Positions 39,474-51,414 of a stretch of DNA of 64,000 nucleotides are shown one piece after another. Within the stretch, counting starts at the first letter, position 1. Each line of letters starts with the position of its first letter. Under the pieces are notes generated by a model. It saw nothing but the letters and a program-made list of their open reading frames with translations. It had not been told where the DNA came from and searched no databases. The position numbers were made by a program, and so were the translations under genes. Origin of the DNA: Closterium sp. NIES-65 (lineage: Eukaryota; Streptophyta; Zygnematophyceae; Desmidiales; Closteriaceae); contig CANXME010002517.1 of assembly GCA_948144175.1 (NCBI GenBank), forward strand, positions 2,170,001 through 2,234,000, written 5' to 3'.

Positions 39474-42400
39474 GACGCTGCAAGCTCCGTGGGTACTCTG
39501 CCCGTGAAGTTCGTTAAGCAAGAGCCTCGAGAAGCTTACGGAGCGCGGGCGGCTGACCTAGGACCAGTGCTGGACGACTGGAGCTGGGAGAGATACGCGG
39601 AGGAGTACGAACGGCGAATAGAGAGGAGGCAAGGGCGAGAACCGACCTCGCTGAAAGAAAGAGTGACCCGGCTCTGGACCTTGGAAGGAGCAGTGTGCAT
39701 CATGGAGCTGTACGGCGGCATCGGCACCGGATTGGCAGCGGTGTTGCGAGCTGGTTGCAGGGTGCGGAAGTGGATTCACGTCGAGAGAGATCCAGTGGTG
39801 CGCCGGATGGCTCAGCATCACGCCCGGCGGCTGCTAGCTGAATATCCCGATCAGCTGGCCGAATCCACCCTACCCGCTGAACATGAAGAGGTGGTGGACG
39901 ATGTCAGGGATATCTCGGAGGAGACACTCGAGATGTGGGGGCAGATCGACGTCATTGTGGCGGGATGGGAATGTCAGGGTTATTCTCGGGCCGGAGAGGG
40001 GATGGGAATGGAAGACATTCGCGGGGCCTCTTTTAGGGACTTAAAGCGGGTACTGGAGATGGTCCAGTCGAAGCAGGGAGAAGTGCTCTACATCCTGGAG
40101 AACGTGGACTTTGCTGACGATCGCAGGGAACACGTGCGCAGGGCGTTCGCCGAAGTAGAAGCTGCTGTCGGCAGGGGGCAAGCGGTTGACGCGGCGCAAC
40201 TGAGGTCCAGAGCGCACCGGCCCAGGAGGTACTGGCAGAACGGGATCTCAGAAGCAAGTTTACGCCACTCTCTGGCTCAGATGCAGCGGCCGGAACCGAG
40301 ACTGGTTAGTGACATTCTGGGCCCCAACCGTCTGCCAGCGCCGGTCACTGTGCCAGACCACCCGTCCCAGTACCAGTGTAATGTGCCTGGGAAGCCGAGA
40401 CAGGCGCTGCCGACACTCGTGTCCTACGTGGACGCCTACGGATTCGTGATGGAGGGAGACTTGCCCGGGCCCGGAATGATCTACGACGTCATCGGAAAAA
40501 GGTGGGAGCAACCAACGGCCGAGGAGCGGGAGTTAGCCATGGGGCATCAGCTGGGAGCTACCGCCCACCCCCGAGTGACGGAGCCACAAAGGAGGGCAGC
40601 GCTGGGTAGAGCCATGGACCTGAACGTCATGGCGTGGCTGGTGGAGACCATTTGCATGCACCTAAAGAGGAAAGAGCTCCAACGTGGCATTGAAGTCAGT
40701 GAGCTGTACCAGGAGGAGGAAGAGACGGAGGAGCGGAAACGCCAACTGAGAGCCATAGAGGAGCAACAGGAAGCTCGTATCTTGGAAGGATGGGCCTACA
40801 TGGCCATGGAAGCAGGGAGCAGGTCTACGGACCAAGGAGTACTGCCGCTCGACGGGGAGAATAGAGTTATGACGGAAAAGCCAAGCAAGGAGAGGGGACC
40901 AGAGGACGCCTGGCCCATAGGCTCCGGAATGGGGGCAGAGGCAGCACAGGCACTACAGGAAGTGCTGAAGCAGCACCGCAAGACGTTCGCCTACACCTTA
41001 GCCGAACTGGGGCAATGCAACTCTCATCAAATGCAGGTGAATCTGAATACGGAGATGCCTATATACATAAGGAAACGGAGAATGAGCCCAGGCGACTTGG
41101 ACATCTGCCGGGAGAAGTGTGCGGAGCTGTTAGCGGCAGGCCTCATCCAGGTTTCTGACAGTGATTATGCAGCGGCGACAGTAGTAGCGGCGCGGAAGGA
41201 TCTCACTGGAGAGGTATCAGCCAGGAGAATGTGTGGGGACTACCGAGGGCTTAATAAAGTGACGGTGGCGGACGGGTACCCCATGCAATCGGCGGAAGAG
41301 ATATTCGATCAGCTGCAAGGAGCAGTGGTGTTTAGCACGCTGGACCTCCGGCAGGGATTTAATCAAATACCGATCAAGGAGGAGGACCGCAAGAAAACGG
41401 CCTTTCATGGTCCCGACGGGCTGTATGAGTGGAAGTTCATGCCCTTCGGCATGAAGAACGCGCCAGCACTATTTCAGCGGGTGATGGACTCCGTGCTGAG
41501 GCACGTGCCAGCGGCAGCCTGCTACATCGACGACGTAGTCGTGTTCAGTGCCTCCGCAGAGCAGCACGTGAAGGACGTGAGCGACACATTGGACGCCATT
41601 CGATCAGCAGGGCTGACATGCCACCCGAAGAAATGCAGCTTCGAGAACAGCACGGTGAAGTACTTGGGCTTCGAAGTACAAGGGGGGCAGCTGAGCATCC
41701 AGCAGGCGAAAGTGGAGGTGCTGGATCGAGTCCACGCTCCTAAGGACCGCAGTACACTGAGGGCGGTATTGGGCTTCCTGAACTACTACAGGAAGTTTGT
41801 ACCCAATTTCAGCCGCACCGCCTCGGTACTGAACAGGTTACTGCGAGAGGACCAGGCGTGGCAATGGGGAGAGGAAGAACAGGGGGCATTCAAAGCCCTC
41901 CTCAAGGCGGTGAAGACAGGGACCGTCCTTACCCTGCCCAGTAAGGAGGACCCGTTCGTACTCTACACCGACTGGAGCAGCGCAGGCATGGGTGGGATTC
42001 TATGCCAGGAGAGGGACGGACAGGAGATGGTGGTGGCCTTTGCGAGCCGAAGCTGTAACCCTGCAAAAGCCAATTATAGCTCATACGAAGGGGAAGGGCT
42101 CGCGGCAGTTTGGGCTATCACCCACTTCCGAGTGTACCTACAGGGGAGGCCGTTCGTGTTAGTCACAGATCATCAGCCGCTGACGTGGCTGATGACCAAC
42201 CAGGCCCTGACAGGCCGGAACGCTCGATGGGCCATGCGGCTGCAGGAATATGAGTTCACTATTCGCCATCGAGCGGGGAAGACATTGCAGCATGTGGACG
42301 GGCTATTGCGCAACCCGCCACCCTCGAGCCCAGAGGCGTGCCTAGTGGCATTGGCAAGAGAAATCGATGGGGAAGGAGCCAAACGGAAAGCTCAGAAGGG

Positions 42401-43817
42401 AGCCGAAGACGTCTGGGAGGATGAAGAGACTCTGAGGTGGATCCAAGGAAAGACCTCGGAAGCAGAACCTGTAAGCGAGAGGGCCAGAGCCAGGGGCCTG
42501 CATTACCGGTGGTTCCAGGATCAGCTTCAGAAAAACACGAAGGAAGGATGGAAGCTGGTCCCGAGGCGAGAGGAGCGGGAAGAGATCATAGCGAGGGTGC
42601 ATCGGCAGCTTGGGCACTATGGCAGCCTACAGACGAGCCAGTTAATAGAGACGGGCTGGTGGTGGGTCGGAATGAGAGGAGACATTAAAGAGTGGGTGGG
42701 CTCCTGCGAACTATGCAGCAAGAACAAAGCGGAGATGGAGAGAGGGAGGGAAGAGCTGCACTCGCTGCCTATCAGAGGCCTAGGGTTCCGGTGGTCATTA
42801 GACCTGGCCGGAGAAATGCCGCTCAGTCGAAGGGGGAAGCGGTTCATACTCATCATGATCGAGCACGGTAGTAAGTGGGTGGAGGTGAAGGCGCTGCCGA
42901 GCAAGAGCTCGGCCCGGATCGCTGAGGCATTTGAGGATCAAGTGTTGACTCGCTTCGGAGCATGTGGGGAAGTACTGACAGATCAGGGCACGAAATTCTT
43001 GGGAGAATTCGAGAAGCTACTGAAAACCAGCAGTATTACTCATCGGCGGACCTCAAGGTATCACCCGCAGAGCGACGGGCTCACGGAGCGGTTTGTGCAG
43101 ACTGTGAAGAGAGGGTTGAGAGCTTACGGGGAACAATTCAAGAGGGACTGGGACACGAGACTCCCGTGGGTGGTCGCAGGCTACCGCTTCAGTAAGCAGG
43201 CGGCGTTAAAGGACTTCTCGCCGTACTACCTGCTGCTGGGAAGGGAGCCTATCTTGCTCATAGACGCGCCACGGGTACTGACCGATGTGGTCACAGTGAG
43301 CTCAGTAGACGCCTGGGTGGGGCTGGCCGAGGAAAGGGCAAGGTACCTGCGAGAGATGCTGCCAGCGGCGTTGGAGAACCTGCATGTGGCACAGCTTAGA
43401 GATGCACAGCGCTACAAACGAAGGAGAGAAGGACAGGCAGGGTCGAAGGGTGCACCGTTGAGGGTGGGGGAAGAAGTATATGTCAAGCAGGCAAGGCAAG
43501 ATATGCTGGATATAGGGCTCAGCACTGAGAGGTGGAAAGTGAAAGAGGTCAAGGATTCTGGAGTGGTAGTGCTAGTGGGGGACAAGGGGCAAGAGAAGAG
43601 GGACCATCAGACGAATGTGGCGAAGGCATGGCCCCAGCGAGTATCCCCAGGCCCAGCAAAGCAGAGGGAGCAGGCAAGGGAGGAGCCTTTCACCCAAAGA
43701 GTCCATCGGCGATACATGCCAGAGCAAGAGCCAGCGCCGAGGAGGGGGCAAGTGAGAAAGGCAGGAGCAGCAACCCAACGCATGAAGAGAGAGCTGAGGA
43801 ACTTGATGGGGTGAGAC
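39474..43817 (+). CDS. G3 pol: cytosine DNA methyltransferase, reverse transcriptase, RNase H, integrase
   Basis: In the same frame again, behind the second TAG; about 1,441 codons from 39489. Methyltransferase, residues about 65-390: motif I LYGGIGTG (74-81), motif II-like IHVER (96-100), motif IV GWECQGYS with Cys162, motif VI ENV (204-206), motif VIII-like RSRAHRPRRYW, motifs IX-X ERELAMGHQLG and LGRAMDLNVMAWL. The circularly unpermuted order and the last motif resemble Dnmt3-type enzymes. Reverse transcriptase: TLDLRQGFNQI, MPFGMKNAPALF, YIDDVVVF. RNase H: YTDWSSAGMGGIL, VTDHQPLTWL. Integrase: HRQLGHYG...CELC zinc finger, SLDLAGEMP, LTDQGTKFL, HPQSDGLTERF, then a basic tail with no chromodomain. 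All catalytic residues of the polymerase and integrase are present. Confidence 0.92.
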
Positions 43818-43954
43818 AGAGGAAGGGAGGTACAGAGAAAGGAGGGACAGGGTAGGAGGAGCTGCTACGAGACCAAGGGTGGGACAGAAGAAAGAAGGTA
43901 CGGAGCAGGGAGGGACAAAGCAGGAGTAGTGACAAAGAGACCAAGTTTCCGACA

Positions 43955-45174
43955 GGGTGCAGCTTGCGGGACTCGTACGCGATTGGCTGGAGGCCGTTCA
44001 CGAAATCCTGCAACAGTACTGCTCCCACAGCGATGTCACTTGCGTCAGTGACGAGCTCGAACGGACGGTGTGGGTCTGCGATGTGAAGCACGGGCGGTGA
44101 GCACAAAATGTTTTTGAGGGCCGAGAAGGCAGCTTGCTCTTTCTCCCCCCACGTGTACTCAACCCCCTTCCTCAGCAGGTCTGTCAGCGGGGCACTCAGC
44201 TTCGCCATGTCGGGGACGAACCGGCGCACATAGTTGACGAACCCCAAAAAACTCTGCAACTCGGTCAAGTTGGTCGGCGCGTGCCATGCTTGAATCGTCG
44301 CAATTTTCTTCGGGTCTATTTCCACTCCTGCAGCTGAAATAACGTGTCCCAAAAACTCCAGGCGGTCCTGTAAAAACTCACACTTAGATGCTTTTGTCAG
44401 TAGGCGGTTCTCACTCAGTATTTTAGAAACTACTTCGATGTCCTGTAAGTGCTGTGCTGTGTCAGGGCTGTAAATTAGTATGTCGTCCAGGTAAACTATG
44501 ACGCACGTATCTAAGAGCGGGCGCAAAGCTTCGTTCATGGTCATTTGAAAAGTGGCGGGGGCGTTGGTCAGTCTGAAGGGCATAACAGTGTATTCGAAGG
44601 ATCTGTAGCGTGTGCGAAATGCGGTCTTAGGGCATTCGCGCGGATTGACGCGAATCTGGTGGTAACCCCCTCGGAGGTCGATCTTGGAGAAAACCCGGGC
44701 TGTGCGCAGTTGGTCGATCAGTTCGTCTGCTCGCGGGATGGGGTAACGCGATTTGATGGTAACCCTGTTCAGTGCTCTGTAATCTATGCACATGCGAAAT
44801 TCCCCGTCTTTTTTCGGTGTGAACAGTATCGGTGCTGCGAAAGGCGACAAACTAGGGCGAATGAATTCCTTCTCGAGCAGGTAATTGAGCTGTTTCCTCA
44901 GTTCGTCCAGTTCGGGCTCGGTCAGTCGGAACTGTCGTTGTACTGTTGGCTGTGCCCCCGATTCTAACTCTATCCTGTGGTCGTGCGGTCGCTGAGGTGG
45001 CAGTCCCGTCGGTAAATCGTCCGGGAAAATGTCGCTGTACTGCTTCAACAGTGCTGCCAGATCACTCGGTACGTCGGCCAGCAGTTTCTGTAAATCCCCT
45101 CCTTTGTCTGCTGCCTCGGCTTCCCGAATGTCCACCGCGTACACGTCAGCTCCTGCCGCTACGCCTCGTTTCAT
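43955..45174 (-). pseudogene. G1 reverse transcriptase
   Basis: Minus frame with [60 protein letters not shown] and DASDIAVGAVLLQD. The MPFGL motif reads MPFRL, a Gly-to-Arg change. It overlaps the protease frame by a few bases in another register, a probable frameshift. It ends at the G3 insertion; the frame read beyond 43955 is G3 sequence. Confidence 0.88.
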
Positions 45175-45641
45175 CGTAATCGCGTTGACACATACCGACG
45201 AAGACTCAGGCGAGCCCCAGCGAGGTAAGGCGATGTTGTAACCACGGTGCAGTCACCCGTCGTCCAGTCGATTCGCGGGTTGTGTCCTCGCAACCAATCA
45301 CGCCCGAGTAAAATATCGGTTCCGTCGAGGAGCGTTGCGAGCATTTCCTGGCTAAACGTGAAGTTACCCCCACATCGAATCCGAACCCGGTCTACGCGTT
45401 CCCGTATCGCCAGCGGTGTGCCGTCTACCAGTCTTGCGTCGATCTTAGGTAAACATCTGTCGAGTGGCAGTCGCAGTTTTCGTGCTGTGGCAGTGTTGAT
45501 GAGGCTGTGGCTGGCTCCCCCGTCTACGAAGATTTTTACTAAGTCCGTCCCAATTTTCCCACTAAGCAGTATGGGGCTGTCTACCGTAGTCCCCTCCTCA
45601 TTCGGCCGGGTGTGGTCGATTGCGTGAACCGGCACAATCAC
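45171..45641 (-). pseudogene. G1 protease
   Basis: Retropepsin with FVDGGASHSLI, where the usual DSG or DTG is DGG, and ILLGRDWLRGHNPRIDW further on. The N-terminal frame is continuous with gag in composition. Confidence 0.8.
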
Positions 45642-45700
45642 TCGGTGAGGGTCGGTTGGGTCGGGCGAGCGGCGTGACCTGTCAGTAGAGGGCGCGTCTG

Positions 45701-46861
45701 CTACTGACTCCCAGCGTTTCCCTGCTGCTTGGTCTGTTTCTGCTGCTCAGCTTCCCCCTTTCCCTTAGCGTTTTCTGGGCATTCGTTCTTGCGATGTCCT
45801 GGCCGATTGCACGCAAAGCAGCGCCCTTTGAATGGTGCGGCAACGGCATTTGCGGCGACGGCACGTATCGTGGCGCCCTCGTTCGTCCCACGAGGCCGAT
45901 GTCCCCAATGGCTGCTTCCGTAGGACCCCGGTCTCGATCGGCGGAAGAAATCAAGTTTTTCCGCCATAGCGAGAATTTCTTGAAAGTCGGTGACGCCGCG
46001 AAGCTGGATTTCCTGAGCGATGTCCTGCTTCAGGTCGCGGATGTAGCGGTCGATGCGCTCGCTCTCGTGCATGTATCCCACCTGCTCGCATAGTGCCAGA
46101 AATCCGCTCGTGTAGTCTTGGACGCAACCGAGTTGGCGCCAAGTGCGGAGCTTCTGACGCTCCGCGATCGAAGCCGCGATTGGCTCGAAACGAGCGCGCA
46201 GACCTGCGCACCACGCGTCCCATGTGTGATACTGGGGCACCTCCACGAAATACGACGGCGCCCAGGGTCCGGTTTGTCCTTCCCGTGTCGGTAGTGTCGT
46301 GTAGTCCACCGGTTTCGTGACGATGACGCGCCACCAGTCCATGGCGGGTCCTCGCAGCAACGACACGGCGTAACGAATCTTCGCCGTATCCTCCGAGACG
46401 TAGTTCGCGTCGAAAAACACGTTCATCGTGAACAATCACGCCTGAACGGTAGGACCACCCCGCTGATTTGGGTCAAAGCATGGCGGACGCTGCGGATTTA
46501 GCGGCATCGGCGACGGAAGAGCTGATTCGCCGGCCAGCACTGAAATCGTGACTCGAGGCTGAGTCGTGGCCGCATTCGTCGCGTCGGGGTGTGTCGTGCC
46601 GTGGTCGTCGTGTCCGTCATGGCAGACGACGCCATCACTTGCGGCGCTCGCGGGTTGCCCCACACTTCCGTGCTGTGATGCATGTGGTGCGGGCTGGATC
46701 GGAGTGCCATGTGCTTGGGATTGTGCTCGTGTGAGGTCGTTTTGCAGGGACGAGCGTTTTGCCGTCAGCGTTGCGATTTCCTCGGCGCTCTCGCGGATTT
46801 GTCGCAGCAGATCGTTCAAGTGCTCCTGCGTGAGAGTCGTGACGTCGATATGTTCAACCAT
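45701..46861 (-). pseudogene. G1 gag with one nonsense codon
   Basis: Start ATG at 46861 with a coiled-coil-like N-terminus (LLRQIRESAEEIATLTAKRSS). A TGA at 46436-46438 sits in an otherwise open frame, and the capsid continues in the same frame with LLRGPAMDWWRV and GLRARFEPIA. A zinc knuckle CFACNRPGHRKNEC (C-X2-C-X4-H-X4-C) is near the end. The TGA fits a CGA-to-TGA transition. Confidence 0.88.
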
Positions 46862-46925
46862 TTCGAAGGGCGTCGGCTCGTCTTAGTCTAGGCGCAGTCG
46901 TGGCTGCACGCGTTTACGAGAGAAC

Positions 46926-47035
46926 TGTCAGAATGAGGAATGGGTGTTCCATTGATGCTGGTTGGGGTACATATAACAAACCCTAACTTCTGTACCCCCT
47001 AAGACAAACCTCACTACAGGCTACAACATTTGACA
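46926..47035 (-). repeat. Copia-C 3' LTR
   Basis: 110 bp, unusually short for a Copia LTR. It contains TTAGGGTTTG on the minus strand (telo-box). Confidence 0.95.
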
Positions 47036-47090
47036 CACCCCCATAGCCTAAGTGAGGGGTGTCTAGCAAAAACAAAAAAAAAAAGAGTAC

Positions 47091-47182
47091 GGTCACAAGA
47101 CCAGTCCAAAAGAAAACAAAGCTCAAAGTGGATCACAACGTCACCACACACTCTGAGCACAAGCAACAGTGGCCACAAGGCC
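47091..47182 (-). promoter_or_regulatory. Three-hairpin 3'UTR module, Copia-C
   Basis: In the minus sense GGCCTTGTGGCC (47182-47171), GTGG...TTGTG...CCAC (47147-47128), GGTCTTGTGACC (47102-47091). It is retained although the surrounding 3'UTR differs strongly from Copia-A and B. Confidence 0.7.
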
Positions 47183-47244
47183 AGTCCAAGAGATCACAAG
47201 TATATATAGTAAGTGTACAGACGAAGCAGGCAATAAACTCAAGT

Positions 47245-50200
47245 CTACGCATGACTAGAACCTGTGTCAACAAGGCCTAACTGCACACAACACCTCTGGT
47301 GGTCACAAGGCGGAAGCGCCTTGGTGAAGATGTCTGCAGTGTTGGCCTCGGACTCAACAAACTCGAAGCGAGCCTGTCCACGCCTCTGCAACTCTCGCAG
47401 AAGAAAGTACCTGACGTGAATGTGCTTCACTCTGCTCTCCAGTCGCGGCTCACGACAGAGGAGGATCAACGCCTTGTTGTCAGTAAACAAGGTCGGTGCA
47501 GAGCTCGGCCGCTCACCAAGGTCGGCGAGCAAGAAGGTCAACCACCGCAACTCCTGTGCCGCCATGGCACCAGCGTAAATCTCAGCCTCAGCTGTAGAGG
47601 TCGAGACAGAAGAGGAGCGCGTGGAACGCCAGGAAACAGCTCCAGAACCCAGACTGAAACAGTACCCCTGAGTAGACCTGTGAGTCTCAGCGTCGTCAGC
47701 GTAAGAGGAGTCACAGTGACCAGTGAGTACGACAGACTGCTGCCCTCCAAGAACTAGCCCCACTCCTGATGTAGTCGCTAGGTACTTCGCCACCCTCACA
47801 GCTGCCGTCCAGTGAACAGGACGGTGTCTCCCTGGCGCAACAAAGCGCGCAAGGATGCTGAGAGGGAAGGCGAGGTCCGGGCGAGTACAAGTCATCAGGT
47901 ACATGAGGCAACCCACAAGCTCTGCGTAGGGACCACTAGGCTCAAACGGCTCGTCAGGAAAGGGACCAGTGAGTCTGTGGTCAACAGCTAGAGGTGTGCG
48001 CTGTACGGTGGAGTGCTGAAGCCCGAACCGCTGAAGGACCTGCTGCACCATGTGTGACTGTGGGAGTGTAATGGTGCAAGCGGCTCTGTCCCTGGTGATC
48101 TGCAGGCCAAGGTAGTGGCGCAGCTCACCAAGATCAGTGCACGTGTGTCTCTTCTGCAGTTCGGACTTCACGTCTGCCAAAGCAACCCTGTCCGAAGTGG
48201 CGAAAACGAGGTCGTCGACGTAGACCAGAACAAAGAACGGTGTGGAGCCACGACGAACGAACAGCGACGGGTCGGCAGAAGACGGCTGGAACCCAAGGTC
48301 AGAGAGGGTAGAACGCAGAGTGTCGTGCCACTCACGAGGGGCCTGGCGAAGACCGTAAACAGGTCGCCTCAGCCTCCACTGGGTCCCAGGAGGGAAAGTG
48401 CCAGTGAAGGCCGAGGGACGACGCAACCAGACCTCCTCGTGTAGACTGCCCTGAAGGAAAGCAGTGGAGAAGTCAAGAGAGTGTAACTCGTAGTCTCTCT
48501 GTGCTGCTACGTGTAGTAACACCCGAAGAGTGGTCATCTTCGGGGTAGGTGCGAAGGTCTGAAAGAAGTCAACTCCCTCGCGCTGACTGAAACCTCTAGC
48601 CACGTAGCGCGCCTTGAAGACCGGGGGAGATCCCGGTGGCCGCTTCACCCTGTAGATCCACATGCCGTCGACTACGTTCGCCCCAGGGGGGGGAACCTCA
48701 TCGACGTAGGTGCGTGTGGATCTGTAGGAGGCCATCTCTGCGTCCATGGCAGCTCTCCACTGAGAGGCCCAAGGCCCTGACACTGCCTCAGCGTAAGTGC
48801 GAGGAGTCGGAATGTCAAGGGCGTCGGGGTCACCCTCAGGGGCGAGGAGCATGGCACAGAGATGAGGGGAAGCGGCCGCCAGGAACTCTAGCTCAAACTG
48901 CCTGTCCTCTAGGGCGTCACAGCCAAGGGCAGACACACCCCCGACGACCGGAGGACTGGTAGGAGGAGCAGTCACAAGCGTGGTGGCGTAGTCAAGGCGG
49001 CGGGTAGAGGCAAAGTCAGTAACCGCGGCAGTAAGAGCGGACACAGAGGACACAGAGACACGAGGGTGAGTAACAAGAGAGGCGAGAACACGAGAGAGAA
49101 CAGGACGGTACATGCGGTAGTAGTCAGTGACAGGAGTAGGGAGCGACACAGTGAGGGCCGACTCAGGAGGAGACGGAAGCACAGACTGAGACGGACGAGG
49201 TGGACTAGAAAGAAGGAAGGCAGTACGAAGGTCAGTGAAGGGAACAGGAGACGAGGGACGAGCACGAGGGGAGCGACGAGTAGCCCAAGAACGAGACGGA
49301 GGAGAAGAGGACAAGGGCGGAGAACTGGGGAAAACAGCGGGGGAGGAGTCAGGAGGAGGAAACGTGGGACCGTAGACAGGAGGAGAGGCGGAGGAGGGAG
49401 GAGAAGGGGAGGGGAGACCAAGGATCCGAAGACCCGAGACAGGAGGAGGAAGTGGCTGCTGCTGCTGCGGCTGCGACTGCTGCTGCTGCGGAAGCGGCTG
49501 CTGCTGGGACTGCTGCTCCTGCGGGTCCAGCTGCTGCTGCTGCTGCTGCTGCTGCTCCTGCGGCTCCAGCTGCTGCTGCTGCTCCTCCAGCCGCTGTAAC
49601 TCCCTCTCCTCTCTCTCCAACGCCAGCTGCTCGTCACGGGCACGGCGAACACGAGCCTGGTGCCTAGTCGGGTAGGGGTGGGGGGGTAGAGTAGTGTCCG
49701 TAGCAGCGGCAGCTCCAGAGTCCACCCCAGAAGAACTAGGCGCACCACCCCCAGAGGCAGCACTAACACCAGCTCCAGACCCAGGCTCACCTGAACCCGA
49801 AGGAGGCGCACCCTCACCCCCAGACGCAGCACCCCCAGTGTCCGCGCGGCCAGCACCAGCTCCCGGACGATAAGAGTCCTCTGCACCCACCGGGTCAGCT
49901 CCAACTCCAGAACCAGAAACTCCAGCTCCAACCCCAGCTCCAACTCCAGCTCCAACTCCAGCACCCCCAGAACCAGAAACCGGTACAGGAACAGGCGCCG
50001 CACCAACCTCTCGAGAGCTAGCACCAGCGGCACGCTGCGAGGAGGACTGTGGGGAGGGAGGCTGTACCGGATGGGCTACCGAAGGAGGAGGGGTAGCCTG
50101 GGACACACCTGACGGGGCTGGACCAGGGGGGGGAGGCTGTACCGGGGGAGCAGGAGGGGGAACGGCAGTCAGGAAGAGGGGGGGAGGAGGAACCGGGAGA

Positions 50201-51277
50201 CCTCGACTGGGGTACCTGACGTAGTACGGAGTGGACTCCTCGAAACGGACGTCACGGGAGTCAAAGAACCGGTGAGAGGGAGGGTGGTAAAAGGTGAAGT
50301 CAGAGGAGTCCTCAGGGAAACCAAGGAAGACACAGGGGACGGCACGAGGCGAGAGCTTGTCCGCGGAGGTGTCGCGGACAAGAGCCAAGCACCCCCAGAC
50401 ACGAAACCGCGACACAACACCAGGGGACCCTGTCCAAAGACTGGTCGGTGAAACCTCTGGTCGAGAGACACGTGGCCAGAGGTTCAGCTGGTGCGCGGCG
50501 TACCTGACCGCGTAGGGCCACAGAAAATGGGGGGCACAGGCGTGAGTCAGGGAGGTGCGGGCGATCTCCATGACCAGGCCTATGCGGCGCTCAGCAACCC
50601 CATTCTGCTGTGGGGACTCTGGAAGCGTCCAGGACTGACGAATGCCCTGCTCGCGACAGAATCCAGCGAGAATGCCGGAGCGAAACTCACCCCCACGGTC
50701 GGAGTGGAGACAGCTGACACGACGACCACGAGTGTCCTCAGTGGTGAGCAACCACCTGATCAGCGTAGAAGTCACCTCAGACTTCTTCGCCAGAGGGAAC
50801 ACTGTGGCATAGCGGGAGAAGTCGTCAACGACCACCAGAAAGTAACGCTCACGCTCAGGGCCTAGACGAGGGGCTGGGCCCCAGACGTCCAAGTGAAGCG
50901 TCTCAAAAAACTCGGTGGCCGGACGAAGGGAGGAGGAGTGAGGGGTGGTGCGCAGCCTACCCTCGACGCAGGGACGACACGGCGGCGCAGGCGAAGGCGG
51001 CAGCGACGGCAAGACACGTGGGAGGCCTAGGACAAGACGCTGACTAGACATAGCGCGCAGACGTGGAAGGGACGGGTGCCCCATCCGGTGGTGCCACAGA
51101 ACGGTGGGGTGGGCAAGTGACCGGCAGGAGCACGACGCAGCGACTGGAACAGACGTAGGAACCTGACACGACACAGACACCTGGGGGGACGTAGCAACCT
51201 GGTGAGACGCGGGGACCCGAACGGGGGGGGGAACCGGGGGCAGTGGCAGTAGGGGGGGCTGCTGGTGCGGCCGCTGG

Positions 51278-51310
<33 letters not shown>

Positions 51311-51414
51311 GGCTGCGGCTGCTGCTGCTGCTGCGGCTGCTGCTGCGGCGCACGCGGGCCAGTGTGAAGAGTGTAGAGACCCGAGCCCGGCTCAGCAGTA
51401 AAGGTAGCAAGAGG
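47245..51414 (-). CDS. Copia-C pol: integrase, reverse transcriptase, RNase H
   Basis: In frame with gag-protease behind one TAG (51415-51417), open for about 1,390 codons. A Gln-rich stretch coded by CAG/CAA runs comes first. GAG-pre-integrase (VLWHHRMGHPSLPRL, PCRPCVEGR), integrase (HLDVWGPA, LHSDRGGEF, SPQQNGVAER) and a Pro/Gly/Gln-rich linker of about 350 residues follow. Reverse transcriptase (ARYVARGFSQ, LVYVDDLVFAT), RNase H (GHCDSSYADD, TAEAEIYAGAMAAQE, DNKALILLC) and a NTADIFTKALPP end complete it. All catalytic motifs are present. Products would act in the virus-like particle and nucleus. Confidence 0.93.

Larger units (their letters stand above)
37089..43954 (+). mobile_element. 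G3: Ty3/gypsy element carrying a DNA methyltransferase, nested in G1
   Basis: Starts TGTCATACATT, ends TTTCCGACA, with a 4-bp TSD GGGT at 37085-37088 and 43955-43958. The G1 reading frame is continuous across it once it is removed. Order: presumed 5' LTR, untranslated leader, gag, protease, methyltransferase, reverse transcriptase, RNase H, integrase, purine-rich tail. No 3' LTR is present beyond the last 9 bp. Coding regions are open apart from two in-frame TAG codons at domain borders. Confidence 0.9.

Noticed and set aside
39680-40680. Methyltransferase as a separate bacterial contaminant or host gene
   Set aside because: It is in one frame with reverse transcriptase and integrase, with no stop or intron signal between them, inside an element bordered by a target duplication.
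43690-43954. C-terminal part of the G1 reverse transcriptase frame
   Set aside because: From 43954 downward the frame reads antisense G3 sequence; the G1 reading continues at 37088.
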